Source of the DNA: JBBQCW01 sp038319025
GTDB lineage: Bacteria > Actinomycetota > Thermoleophilia > Solirubrobacterales > Solirubrobacteraceae
DNA length: 17,197 bases
Direction of reading: 5' to 3'
Assembly: GCA_038319025.1 (NCBI GenBank)
Contig: JBBQCW010000029.1
Location: 1-17,197 of the forward strand
Shown: in pieces, positions 6,988 to 13,201 of the stretch
Position numbering within the stretch: the first letter of the stretch is position 1
How the letters are laid out: every line of letters starts with the position of its first letter
Position numbers and translations under genes: made by a program
The notes under the pieces: generated by a model
Databases searched by the model: none
Seen by the model: the letters and a program-made list of their open reading frames with translations, nothing else
Told to the model about the DNA's origin: nothing

Positions 6988-8427
6988 ATGGCTCAGCAGC
7001 ACTTCGATCGACTCACCGCAGTGGACGCGTCCTTCCTCATGCAGGAAGGGCCGGATTCGCACATGCACATCGGTGCGCTGATGCTGTGCGACGGGCCGCC
7101 CCCACCGTTCGACGAGCTGCTCGACGCCGTTCGCGAGCGCCTGCATCTGGTGCCCCGCTACCGGCAGAAGCTGACGATCCCTCGGCTCGAAGCCGGCCGC
7201 CCGCTGTGGGTCGATGACGCGAACTTCAACCTCGAGTACCACATCCGACAGACCGCGCTGCCCAAGCCCGGCAGCGAGCAGCAGCTGATGCGGCTGACCT
7301 CACGCCTGTTCAGTCAGCAGCTCGACCGTGCCAAGCCTCTGTGGGAGATGTGGCTGATCGAGGGTCTGGAAGGAGGGCGCTTCGCGATCATCAGCAAGAC
7401 CCATCACGCACTCATCGACGGGATCTCCGGCGTGGATCTGGCCACGGTCCTCTTTGATCTGGGCCCCGTGCCGACGGTCGTCGAGCATCCCGACGAGGCC
7501 TGGGCTCCGCACACCGAGCCGGGCGCCATCGAGGTCATTGCGGCCGGTGCCGCCGACGCCGTGCGCTCCGGGCTGGGCCTGGCCGCCCGCGCGGTCGACG
7601 TCATGACGAGGCCGCAGAGCGCGGTGCGTGAAGCCCGCGTGGCCGCTGAGGGCATCGGCGAGATCGTGTGGGCCGGGATGAACCCTGCGCCGAGCACACC
7701 GCTCAACGTCGAGCATGGCCCCCACCGGCGCTACGTGACGGTGCGCTCGGAACTGGCCGACTTCAAAACCGTCAAGAGCATGTTCGGCGGGACGGTCAAT
7801 GACGTTGTCCTGACGGTGGTAAGCGGCGCGCTGCGGACGTGGCTGCGCTCACGCGGGGTCCGCACCGAAGGCCTCGAGCTTCGCGCGCTGGTGCCCGTCT
7901 CGGTGCGTCCGCCGGCCGGCCGCGGCGACGGTAGCGCACACCAACTCGGCAATCAGATCGCCGCCATGCGCGGACCGCTCCCGGTGTACGTGGAGGACCC
8001 GATCGCCAGGCTCCACACCGTCAAGCAGTCGATGGACGGTCTGAAGGAAAGCAAGCAGGCGGTCGGCGCCGAGATCCTGGCCAACGTGCAGAACTTCGCG
8101 CCCCCCACCGTGCTCGCCCAAGCCTCGCGCCTGAACTTCTCCACGACTCTGTTCAACCTGATCGTGACCAATGTTCCTGGTCCTCAGATCCCGCTCTACG
8201 TGCGCGGCCGCGAGATGGAGGATGTCTTCCCAATCGCGTTCCTGCCGCAGAACCACTCGCTCGCGATCGCGATCATGTCCTACAACGGGGGCATGAACTT
8301 CGGCTTGCTCGGCGACTACGACGTGCTGCCGGACATTCAGAAGATCGCGGACGGGATCTCGGCCGCGCTGGCCGAACTCGTGACGCTCGCCGACCGTGAG
8401 CGTGACCGCCGCGCCGTCAACGCCTGA
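6988..8427 (+). CDS. WS/DGAT-type wax ester synthase / diacylglycerol O-acyltransferase
   Basis: A 479-residue bifunctional acyltransferase that transfers acyl groups from acyl-CoA to diacylglycerol or fatty alcohols, forming storage triacylglycerol or wax esters at the membrane or lipid-body surface. The condensation-domain active site HHALIDG (139-145) is intact, preceded by PLWEMWLIEGL (117-127). The family's second conserved block, GGTVNDVVLTVVSGALR, has N271-D272. The C-terminal VTNVPGPQIPLY block is also present. Length matches the family. The frame stays open far upstream into the opposite gene, but ATG 6988 is the start. It begins the conserved MAQQHFDRLTAVDASFL and has the only strong ribosome site here, GGAAGGAAGAGG. 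It is divergent from an acyl-CoA dehydrogenase. Its last 91 bases are shared, antisense, with the S8 protease gene. Confidence 0.95.
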   Translation: MAQQHFDRLTAVDASFLMQEGPDSHMHIGALMLCDGPPPPFDELLDAVRERLHLVPRYRQKLTIPRLEAGRPLWVDDANFNLEYHIRQTALPKPGSEQQLMRLTSRLFSQQLDRAKPLWEMWLIEGLEGGRFAIISKTHHALIDGISGVDLATVLFDLGPVPTVVEHPDEAWAPHTEPGAIEVIAAGAADAVRSGLGLAARAVDVMTRPQSAVREARVAAEGIGEIVWAGMNPAPSTPLNVEHGPHRRYVTVRSELADFKTVKSMFGGTVNDVVLTVVSGALRTWLRSRGVRTEGLELRALVPVSVRPPAGRGDGSAHQLGNQIAAMRGPLPVYVEDPIARLHTVKQSMDGLKESKQAVGAEILANVQNFAPPTVLAQASRLNFSTTLFNLIVTNVPGPQIPLYVRGREMEDVFPIAFLPQNHSLAIAIMSYNGGMNFGLLGDYDVLPDIQKIADGISAALAELVTLADRERDRRAVNA

Positions 8428-10082
8428 GCGTCCGGCGCGGCGAGCCGCACTTGCGGATGGACCGCGAAGGCCTGGTGGTTGCCGGCACGATCCACCGCCC
8501 GAGCGGTGAGCAGGATGGCTCGGTGCCCCGCGATGCGTAGCCGAACGACGCTGCCCTGAGTCGACGCGACACGGCGGCGGGTCGTGCCGATCGTCTGCCA
8601 TACCTCCACGCGATCCGGGCCAGACACCCGTACGCCGGATGGCCCCGCGTCCTGCGCGCCGACTCGCAGCGTGACGCTCCTCCTGCTGCGCTGCACCAGG
8701 CGTAGCGACGATGTGGGTGGCGTGTGGTCGGTGTCGCGAGCCGCCGCCACGGCGGCGCCGCCGTTGAGGATGCCCCAGCCCAGATCAGCCGTCCAGCCTG
8801 CCCCGGCGGGCCGCGTCGCTGTCCGCTTGAGGATCCGCTCCACGTTCGCGGGAGGCAGATCCGGGTTTAGCCGGCGCATCAAGGCGGCAATGGCGGCGAC
8901 CTGCGGGGCAGCCATCGAGGTTCCCGCGATGTAGGCATAGCGGTCGTCGCCCGCGAGAGTGGTACGGCATAGACAGGGCGGATGCGAGCCTTCTCCCGCC
9001 TCGATGCCCACTGTCGGCGATGGAAAGGCCCCGAGCAGACCTCGTGGCCCGGAAGTGCGCGCGAAAGCGCCGTAGGCGGCCAGCGAGATCTGGGTGCCGC
9101 GCCCGCCGAACCACGCCACTTGGCCATCGCGCTGGGCGGCGGTGACGGACAGACCGATTCCCTGCTCCAACCTCGGACCGGTTCCTGTGGGTTGCAACAC
9201 ATTCGCCGGGTCACCCTGTTCGGTGACCGGGTCATCCGCGGCCGCCGCCACGAGCACGGCGCCCTTGCGGCGGGCGTAGTGCAGAGCGTCGAGCAACGCC
9301 GGCCCCGGAGACGTGCGACCGTCGGTGCCGAAGCTCATGTTGATCGCCCCGGCGCCGCGATCGGCCGCGTCGACGATCGCCGCCGCGATGCTCGCGTCCG
9401 TGAAGTCGGTCTTCTCGACGATCAGCGAGCAGCCGTACCCCGCGCCGACGAGGCCAAGCCCGTTACCCCCGGTCGCGCAGGCCAGGGAGGCGACATGAGT
9501 GCCGTGGCCGTCCTCATCCACCGCGACGCCTCGGTCGGTGGAATCGCCGTCGAGGTCGTTGGCGGCGACGATCCGGCCGGCGAGATCAGGGTGGGCGCCG
9601 TCGACGCCCGTATCGATGACCGCCACTCGGGCACCGGCGCCCTGCGTGATGTCCCAAGCAGCCGGGAGGTTCTCGGCTGCCGCCCACCATTCCACGGCCG
9701 TGCCCGGTGGCGTCCCGGCCGTCGTCTCGGCGACCGACAACGCCGGATCGTTCGGAACCAGGCGCGGCGCCGCGCGGCGCTCACGCTGGACGGCACGCAC
9801 CCGCGGGTTACGTGTCAGTGCGGCGGCGAGGTTCGCGAGCGACTCCCCGCCGCGGGGCCGGACCGTGATGAGCCGGATCTGCGGTACCGACGGGCCGGCG
9901 CGACGCGCATGACTGGAGGCGATGACAGCGCCGGCCGCGGCGATGTGGGCCGCAGATCCGGCTACGCCCGTCGGGGGGCGGAGCGTGACGAGTAAGCGGC
10001 CCGTCTCGGTTGATCCGGCGGCGGCCGCGGGGCCGGCGGCGCCGCACGCGAACGCCGCCATGAGGATTATCGCGCGGCGCAC
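8337..10082 (-). CDS. Secreted subtilisin-family (S8) serine protease with extended C-terminal tail
   Basis: A 581-residue exported protease. Signal peptide: basic MRRAIILMAAFACG, then GPAAAAGS. Residues about 28-100 look like a propeptide (LLVTLRPP ... NPRVRAVQRE). The catalytic triad is complete: D157 in AVIDTGVDGAHPDL, H193 in DEDGHGTHVASLA and S389 in IAGTSMAAPQVAAI. The oxyanion-hole region reads AAADDP (280-285), with Asp 283 where most subtilases have Asn. Paired Cys sit at 370 and 372. After about residue 450 there is a beta-sandwich-like domain (TSSLRLVQRSRRSVTLRVGAQDAG ... VDRAGNHQAFAVHP). The last 30 residues are a Ser/Arg/Ala-rich tail encoded antisense to the WS/DGAT 3' end. The GTG start at 10082 is supported by TACGGT ending 6 bases upstream; ATG 10061 is a weaker alternative. 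Confidence 0.93.
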   Translation of the reverse strand: MRRAIILMAAFACGAAGPAAAAGSTETGRLLVTLRPPTGVAGSAAHIAAAGAVIASSHARRAGPSVPQIRLITVRPRGGESLANLAAALTRNPRVRAVQRERRAAPRLVPNDPALSVAETTAGTPPGTAVEWWAAAENLPAAWDITQGAGARVAVIDTGVDGAHPDLAGRIVAANDLDGDSTDRGVAVDEDGHGTHVASLACATGGNGLGLVGAGYGCSLIVEKTDFTDASIAAAIVDAADRGAGAINMSFGTDGRTSPGPALLDALHYARRKGAVLVAAAADDPVTEQGDPANVLQPTGTGPRLEQGIGLSVTAAQRDGQVAWFGGRGTQISLAAYGAFARTSGPRGLLGAFPSPTVGIEAGEGSHPPCLCRTTLAGDDRYAYIAGTSMAAPQVAAIAALMRRLNPDLPPANVERILKRTATRPAGAGWTADLGWGILNGGAAVAAARDTDHTPPTSSLRLVQRSRRSVTLRVGAQDAGPSGVRVSGPDRVEVWQTIGTTRRRVASTQGSVVRLRIAGHRAILLTARAVDRAGNHQAFAVHPQVRLAAPDAQALTARRSRSRSASVTSSASAAEIPSAIF

Positions 10083-10088
10083 GCTGTC

Positions 10089-10094
10089 ACCGTA
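10089..10094 (-). promoter_or_regulatory. Candidate -10 box TACGGT of the S8 protease gene
   Basis: TACGGT on the minus strand is followed by 6 bases (GACAGC) and the GTG at 10082. That is the leaderless geometry, and there is no room for a Shine-Dalgarno site. It favours GTG 10082 over the internal ATG at 10061. Confidence 0.42.
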
Positions 10095-10102
10095 CGCGTC
10101 AC

Positions 10103-10131
10103 GAACGACGTGCGGCGCCGATAGAACGACG
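10103..10131. repeat. Direct repeat GAACGACG upstream of the S8 protease
   Basis: GAACGACG occurs at 10103-10110 and 10124-10131, start to start 21 bases, which is two helical turns. One copy lies between the proposed -10 and -35 positions of the protease promoter and the other just upstream. This spacing is what tandem sites for a response regulator or similar activator would show. It may be chance in GC-rich DNA. Confidence 0.35.
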
Positions 10132-10144
10132 GCGATGGCGCCGC
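10112..10144. repeat. Inverted repeat (8-base perfect arms) between the MIP18 and S8 genes
   Basis: GCGGCGCC (10112-10119) and GGCGCCGC (10137-10144) are perfect inverted arms with a 17-base loop. The hairpin starts 32 bases after the MIP18 stop codon on the minus strand. It could end that transcript or act on the protease promoter. There is no T-tract after the stem, so an intrinsic terminator is not proven. Confidence 0.4.
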
Positions 10145-10176
10145 TCCGGCCGCCTGATCGATGGATCCCGACCTTC

Positions 10177-10473
10177 CTAGTACCCGAGGGCGAACTTCGC
10201 GTCTTCGCTCATCTTGTCGGGCGTCCAAGCGGGCGTGAACGTCATCTCCGAAGTAACCGACGTCACGTCGTCCAGTTCACTGACGAACTCGTCGATCTGC
10301 TCGGCCACCTGCGGCCCGATCGGGCAACCCGGCGACGTGAGACTGAATGTCACGTGGACGTCTCCACCAGTTACCTCGATCGTGTAGATCAGTCCAAGCT
10401 CGACGAAGTCGAGGCCGAGCTCGGGATCGATCACGTTGGTCAGGGCGTCTTGGACCTCATCGTATGACGGCAT
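10177..10473 (-). CDS. MIP18/DUF59 (PaaD/SufT-like) Fe-S assembly protein
   Basis: A 98-residue single-domain protein of the MIP18 family, which helps load or repair iron-sulphur clusters on client proteins in the cytoplasm. Diagnostic segments are DALTNVIDPELGLDFVELGL (9-28), LTSPGCPIG with the conserved Cys C50, and PAWTPDKMSEDAK (81-93) near the C-terminus. The length is typical for the stand-alone form. No other suf genes are next to it, although the window has Fe-S clients (IspH and the molybdopterin oxidoreductase). The ATG at 10473 fits the usual N-terminus; TAGACT ends 6 bases before it, so the mRNA is probably leaderless. It is divergent from the fxsA-like gene across 64 bases. The family call is secure; the specific client is unknown. 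Confidence 0.92.
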   Translation of the reverse strand: MPSYDEVQDALTNVIDPELGLDFVELGLIYTIEVTGGDVHVTFSLTSPGCPIGPQVAEQIDEFVSELDDVTSVTSEMTFTPAWTPDKMSEDAKFALGY

Positions 10474-10479
10474 GAGTGC

Positions 10480-10485
10480 AGTCTA
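10480..10485 (-). promoter_or_regulatory. Candidate -10 box TAGACT of the MIP18-family gene
   Basis: TAGACT on the minus strand, then 6 bases (GCACTC), then ATG at 10473. This is the clearest leaderless promoter geometry in the window. No ribosome site is visible and no good -35 is seen. Confidence 0.48.
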
Positions 10486-10520
10486 AACGCTTACCGGGGA
10501 GGGCCAGCAGCAGCGGGCGG

Positions 10521-10526
10521 TACCCT
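10521..10526 (+). promoter_or_regulatory. Candidate -10 box TACCCT of the fxsA-like operon
   Basis: TACCCT lies 11 bases before the ATG at 10538. The spacer holds GAGG about 6 bases from the start codon. A transcript starting some 6-7 bases after the box would keep little of that ribosome site, so the box may be slightly misplaced or the leader very short. It is the same hexamer as at ispH. Confidence 0.3.
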
Positions 10527-10537
10527 GTGAGGCACAC

Positions 10538-11026
10538 ATGTTCGTTCTCGTCGTACTTCTCTTCATCATCATCCCGGTCCTAGAGCTGGCTGTGATCATC
10601 CAGGTCGGATCAGCGATCGGTGTGCTCCCGACGATCGGGCTGCTGCTGCTCGACTCCTTGATCGGCGCCGCTCTACTTGGCCACCAGGGCCGGTCGGCGT
10701 GGAGCAAGTTCAGCGAGACACTGCGGGCCGGCCGTCCGCCGACCGGCGAAGTCGTCGACGGTGCGCTCGTGATCTTCGGCGGCGCGCTGTTGCTGACCCC
10801 TGGTTTCATCACCGACTTCTTCGGCTTCGCGCTGCTCGTACCACCCTCCCGAGCCGTGGTGCGGGTCGTGCTGGTGAAGCTCTTCAATCGGCGCTTGGTC
10901 GTCCGCGCCGGCACCACGGCCTACACGGGTGCCGGCACCGCCTGGCGCAAGCGGCAGGACGCACGCCGTCCGTATGACGTGGACGGGTCCGCCGTCGATG
11001 CCGACAGCGCCCGCCTCGGCACGTGA
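10538..11026 (+). CDS. fxsA: FxsA-family cytoplasmic-membrane protein
   Basis: A 162-residue membrane protein of the FxsA family, named for E. coli FxsA, which when overproduced relieves phage T7 exclusion by the F plasmid. Its ordinary role is unknown. Hydrophobic segments run at about 2-23, 28-48 and 74-102 (the last perhaps a helical hairpin). Family landmarks are PVLELAVIIQVGSAIG, LLDSLIGAALLGHQG, PPTGEVVDGALVIFGGALLL and TPGFITDFFGFALLVPPSR. A basic, polar cytoplasmic tail of about 45 residues follows. The ATG at 10538 has GAGG about 6 bases upstream. The stop overlaps the GTG of the next gene (GTGA), so the three genes downstream of this promoter form one coupled operon. The symbol is given at family level only. 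Confidence 0.88.
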   Translation: MFVLVVLLFIIIPVLELAVIIQVGSAIGVLPTIGLLLLDSLIGAALLGHQGRSAWSKFSETLRAGRPPTGEVVDGALVIFGGALLLTPGFITDFFGFALLVPPSRAVVRVVLVKLFNRRLVVRAGTTAYTGAGTAWRKRQDARRPYDVDGSAVDADSARLGT

Positions 11027-11940
11027 ACGCCGACCTGGCCTCAGAACAACCCCGGCCACTGAGCGTCGCGGGCAGCAGCGACGCGGTGACTTTCGCGTTC
11101 GGTGACGCAGCGGCGGACGTTTACGGGGTGGCCCGTCTCGGGCTTGCCCCGCCAGCGGACGGCAGCGCCGCACCCGTCGCCAGCGGCTTGGCCATCCTGT
11201 TCTCCGGCGGTGAGATCCTCACCGCCCGCGCCGAGGGCGCAGCGGTGCCGGTCGGCCCAGGCTGGGAGGGCGTGCGGGCTGCGGGCCTGCAGACCACGAT
11301 CGACGATCCACTGCGCTTGTGGACCGTGATCATGGGCGTCGACGACGGCGCCGGTTTCGAGCTGCAGTTTGCCGCCTTGGCCCCGCCCGCGGTGCTCGAC
11401 GAAGCGCATCCCGTTGCGCGTGTGGGGGGGATGCAAGGGTATGAGTCCTACTGCCGCGTCACCGGAACCGTGACGGTGGGCGGGGTCACCCAGGCGCTGG
11501 ACGGCGTCGGGCAGCGCAGCCACTCCTGGGGTGCCCCCGACTGGGATCGCCTGACCATCGCGCGCACGCTCTCGATCTGGTTGGACGAGCGCACTGCCGT
11601 GTCTCTGAGCGCCGTTCGCGAGCAGTCCGCGCGCGAGCATGACGGCGAGCACGTCGTCGCCTTCCTGACTGAGCCGCCCGAAGAAGGGGCCGGGGGTGCC
11701 GTGCCCCATCTCGCCGAGGAAGTGCTGCTCTCCACCACCTACGACATGACCGACTGCCAGCGCGGGGCGAGCCTGGAGCTGTACCTCACCGAAGACGGCC
11801 ACGCCCGACGCGCCGCAGGTGAGGTCATCTGCGGGACGACGCTGGATCTCGGGCGGCTGCGCCTGGACTGCGCGTTTTTCCGCTGGAACATGGAGGGCCG
11901 CGTGGGCATCGGGCGCTACGACGTCCTGCGGCGCACATGA
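11023..11940 (+). CDS. CrtC/AttH-like lipocalin-fold protein of unknown function
   Basis: A 305-residue soluble protein without signal peptide or membrane segment. The central GVGQRSHSWGAPDWDRL (161-177) matches the G-x-R-x-HSWG-x-x-DW signature of the AttH / hydroxyneurosporene synthase (CrtC)-like double-lipocalin families. The C-terminal FFRWNMEGRVGIGRYDVLRR is the usual closing strand. Beta-rich blocks such as FELQFAAL and ESYCRVTGTVTVGG support the fold. CrtC-type members add water to isoprenoid double bonds; most bacterial relatives are uncharacterised, so an enzymatic role here is conjecture. It starts at GTG 11023, inside the fxsA stop, and ends in an ATGA overlap with the HAD gene. 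Both overlaps are 4 bases. Coupled expression suggests a shared lipid- or membrane-related job, which is inference only. Confidence 0.75.
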   Translation: MNADLASEQPRPLSVAGSSDAVTFAFGDAAADVYGVARLGLAPPADGSAAPVASGLAILFSGGEILTARAEGAAVPVGPGWEGVRAAGLQTTIDDPLRLWTVIMGVDDGAGFELQFAALAPPAVLDEAHPVARVGGMQGYESYCRVTGTVTVGGVTQALDGVGQRSHSWGAPDWDRLTIARTLSIWLDERTAVSLSAVREQSAREHDGEHVVAFLTEPPEEGAGGAVPHLAEEVLLSTTYDMTDCQRGASLELYLTEDGHARRAAGEVICGTTLDLGRLRLDCAFFRWNMEGRVGIGRYDVLRRT

Positions 11941-12581
11941 TTCAGCCGGAGCCCGTGCAGGCGGTGATCAGCGACCTGCTCGGAGTCCTCACTTCGTCCG
12001 TGCAGGGATCCTTTGCCTTCGTCCAGGAGTCAGCTGGTATCCCGTTGGACGCGCTGGGCCGGGCGATGAGGACCGTCACCGATGCGGACGGGGTCAACCC
12101 GTTGCACGAACTCGAATGCGGTCGCGTGAGCGAGGCGGCGTTCATGGCACGACTCGGGGAGGTGATCGCCGCCGACATCGGCCACCCCGTCGCGATGGAC
12201 GCCTTCAGTGAGCACTACTTCCGCCACCTGCACACCAACCACGAGATGCTGGAGCTGATCGGCTCCGTCCGCGCCCGGGGTCTACGCACGGCACTGCTGA
12301 CCAACAACGTGCGCGAGTGGGAGCCTCGATGGAAGGCGATGTTGCCGGTCGAGGACCTGTTCGAGCTGGTGGTCGATTCAGCGTTCGTGGGTATGCGCAA
12401 GCCCGACCCGGAGATCTTCCTGCTGACGTGTCGGCGACTTGACCTGCCGCCTTCCGCCTGTCTGTTCATCGACGACTTCCCGCACAACTGCGACGCGGCG
12501 CGGGAACTGGGGATCCGGTCGGTGTGTTTCGTCGATACCGCCCAGACGATCGCGGACGTCGAACGCGAACTGGCTGCCTGA
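11937..12581 (+). CDS. HAD-superfamily hydrolase (HAD-IA) with altered motif I
   Basis: A 214-residue HAD hydrolase with a helical cap. Motif I is ISDLLGVLTS, nucleophile D13. Motif II is LLTNN (T122), motif III is RKPDPEIF (K155), and motif IV is FIDDFPHNC (D179/D180). The residue two after the nucleophile is Leu 15 rather than the Asp that acts as acid/base in phosphatases. Related subgroups have Gly there (DFGGVL), and haloacid dehalogenases have Tyr. Phosphatase activity is therefore doubtful; dehalogenase-like or other nucleophilic chemistry is possible. The ATG overlaps the preceding stop (ATGA), closing the three-gene operon. A 7-base-stem hairpin follows 14 bases after its stop. The superfamily is certain; the substrate is unknown. 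Confidence 0.9.
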   Translation: MIQPEPVQAVISDLLGVLTSSVQGSFAFVQESAGIPLDALGRAMRTVTDADGVNPLHELECGRVSEAAFMARLGEVIAADIGHPVAMDAFSEHYFRHLHTNHEMLELIGSVRARGLRTALLTNNVREWEPRWKAMLPVEDLFELVVDSAFVGMRKPDPEIFLLTCRRLDLPPSACLFIDDFPHNCDAARELGIRSVCFVDTAQTIADVERELAA

Positions 12582-12595
12582 GCCTCATCACTGCA

Positions 12596-12617
12596 GGGCC
12601 GGCGGCGACACCGGCCC
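12596..12617 (+). terminator. Candidate hairpin terminator after the HAD gene
   Basis: GGGCCGG (12596-12602), an 8-base loop, and CCGGCCC (12611-12617) form a perfect 7-base GC stem between the convergent HAD and orphan genes, so it could serve both strands. No T-tract follows on either strand. Confidence 0.45.
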
Positions 12618-12636
12618 CGCCTTGACCCCCTGCCCG

Positions 12637-13092
12637 TCAGTTGTCGCAGCCGAGGCGATCCCAGAGGTACAGATCCAGGCAGTCGCCAGCCAACTCCATG
12701 GAGCGCTCGCGAGAAAGATGAGGAAGCACCGTCTCCAGAGCGTGCTCCTCCGCGACACCGGAGTCAAACGCCTCCTCACCGCGGAAGCCGGCGGCGATCT
12801 TCAGCGCCTCGCGCCGGTTCTCCCCCAGGCCGGCGAACGCGCTGACCAGGAAGTCGCGGTTGGCGATCGGATGGCCAACCTCCAGGGAAGCGTGCCAGGC
12901 GGCGAGCATCGATAGATCCTGCTCGTCGAGGTCGGCGACGGCCTTCACATAGTGGGCGTCGAGTTCGTGCTCGGGGATCTCATCGACCCACGCGCGGACG
13001 ACCTCGCCCAGAAGCTGTCGGCGCGCTTCGCGCCCGACGGATTCGGCGATGACGCGGATCGCGTCCTGTGGTTCGATGAAGCAGAGTGCCAC
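12637..13092 (-). CDS. Unrecognised 151-residue acidic, probably all-helical protein
   Basis: I do not recognise this family. The GTG at 13092 is chosen because AGGA lies about 8 bases upstream. The frame continues further upstream, but that part runs antisense inside the molybdopterin oxidoreductase gene and reads as arginine/serine-rich noise. From the GTG the protein is MALCFIEPQDAIRVIAESVG onward, acidic, rich in Ala, Glu, Leu and Asp. It has heptad-friendly stretches (LLGEVVRAWVDEIPEHELDA, HALETVLPHLSRERSMELAG) and no signal peptide or membrane segment. Distinct segments are MLAAWHASLEVGHPIANRDF and the C-terminal DLYLWDRLGCDN. Cys at 4 and two near the C-terminus are the only Cys. It converges on the HAD gene and is divergent from the Mo-enzyme across about 109 bases, so a functional link with that enzyme is possible but unproven. 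Confidence 0.75.
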   Translation of the reverse strand: MALCFIEPQDAIRVIAESVGREARRQLLGEVVRAWVDEIPEHELDAHYVKAVADLDEQDLSMLAAWHASLEVGHPIANRDFLVSAFAGLGENRREALKIAAGFRGEEAFDSGVAEEHALETVLPHLSRERSMELAGDCLDLYLWDRLGCDN

Positions 13093-13132
13093 GTGAGAAT
13101 TCCTGAACGCTCGCGGGGATCGGACTGCTCGC

Positions 13133-13138
13133 AAGGTA
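13133..13138 (-). promoter_or_regulatory. Candidate -10 box TACCTT of the 151-residue orphan gene
   Basis: TACCTT on the minus strand lies 40 bases before the GTG at 13092. This would give a leader of roughly 34 bases containing the AGGA ribosome site. Evidence is a single hexamer match. Confidence 0.25.
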
Positions 13139-13188
13139 CGCACGCCCCCGGACGACATCGCCCTCTCGATACGCGCGGTCCTTGGGGG

Positions 13189-13194
13189 TAGGCT
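13189..13194 (+). promoter_or_regulatory. Candidate -10 box TAGGCT of the molybdopterin oxidoreductase gene
   Basis: TAGGCT is followed by 7 bases and the ATG at 13202. The earlier ATG at 13196 would lie one base after the box and so before any transcript start. The box therefore favours ATG 13202 and a leaderless message. No clear -35 is seen. Confidence 0.42.
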
Positions 13195-13201
13195 GATGCC
13201 C

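Noticed and set aside
8982..9995. A 337-codon open frame on the plus strand antisense to the S8 protease
   Set aside because: It is Arg/Gly/Ala-rich with no motifs, and it lies exactly opposite a protease with a full catalytic triad. Long antisense frames are common in GC-rich DNA. The same applies to the plus-strand frames at 2992-3876, 2191-2730, 1138-1959 and 15509-16273, and the minus-strand frames at 12980-13858 and 14590-15535.
13108..13138. Near-repeat GCTCGCGGGG / GCTCGCAAGG between the orphan and the Mo-enzyme
   Set aside because: Only 8 of 10 bases agree, in GC-rich DNA, with no symmetry to the start sites; probably chance.
13196..13198. ATG 13196 as the start of the molybdopterin oxidoreductase
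   Set aside because: It lies one base after the likely -10 box, so it would precede the transcript start. It adds only two residues compared with ATG 13202.
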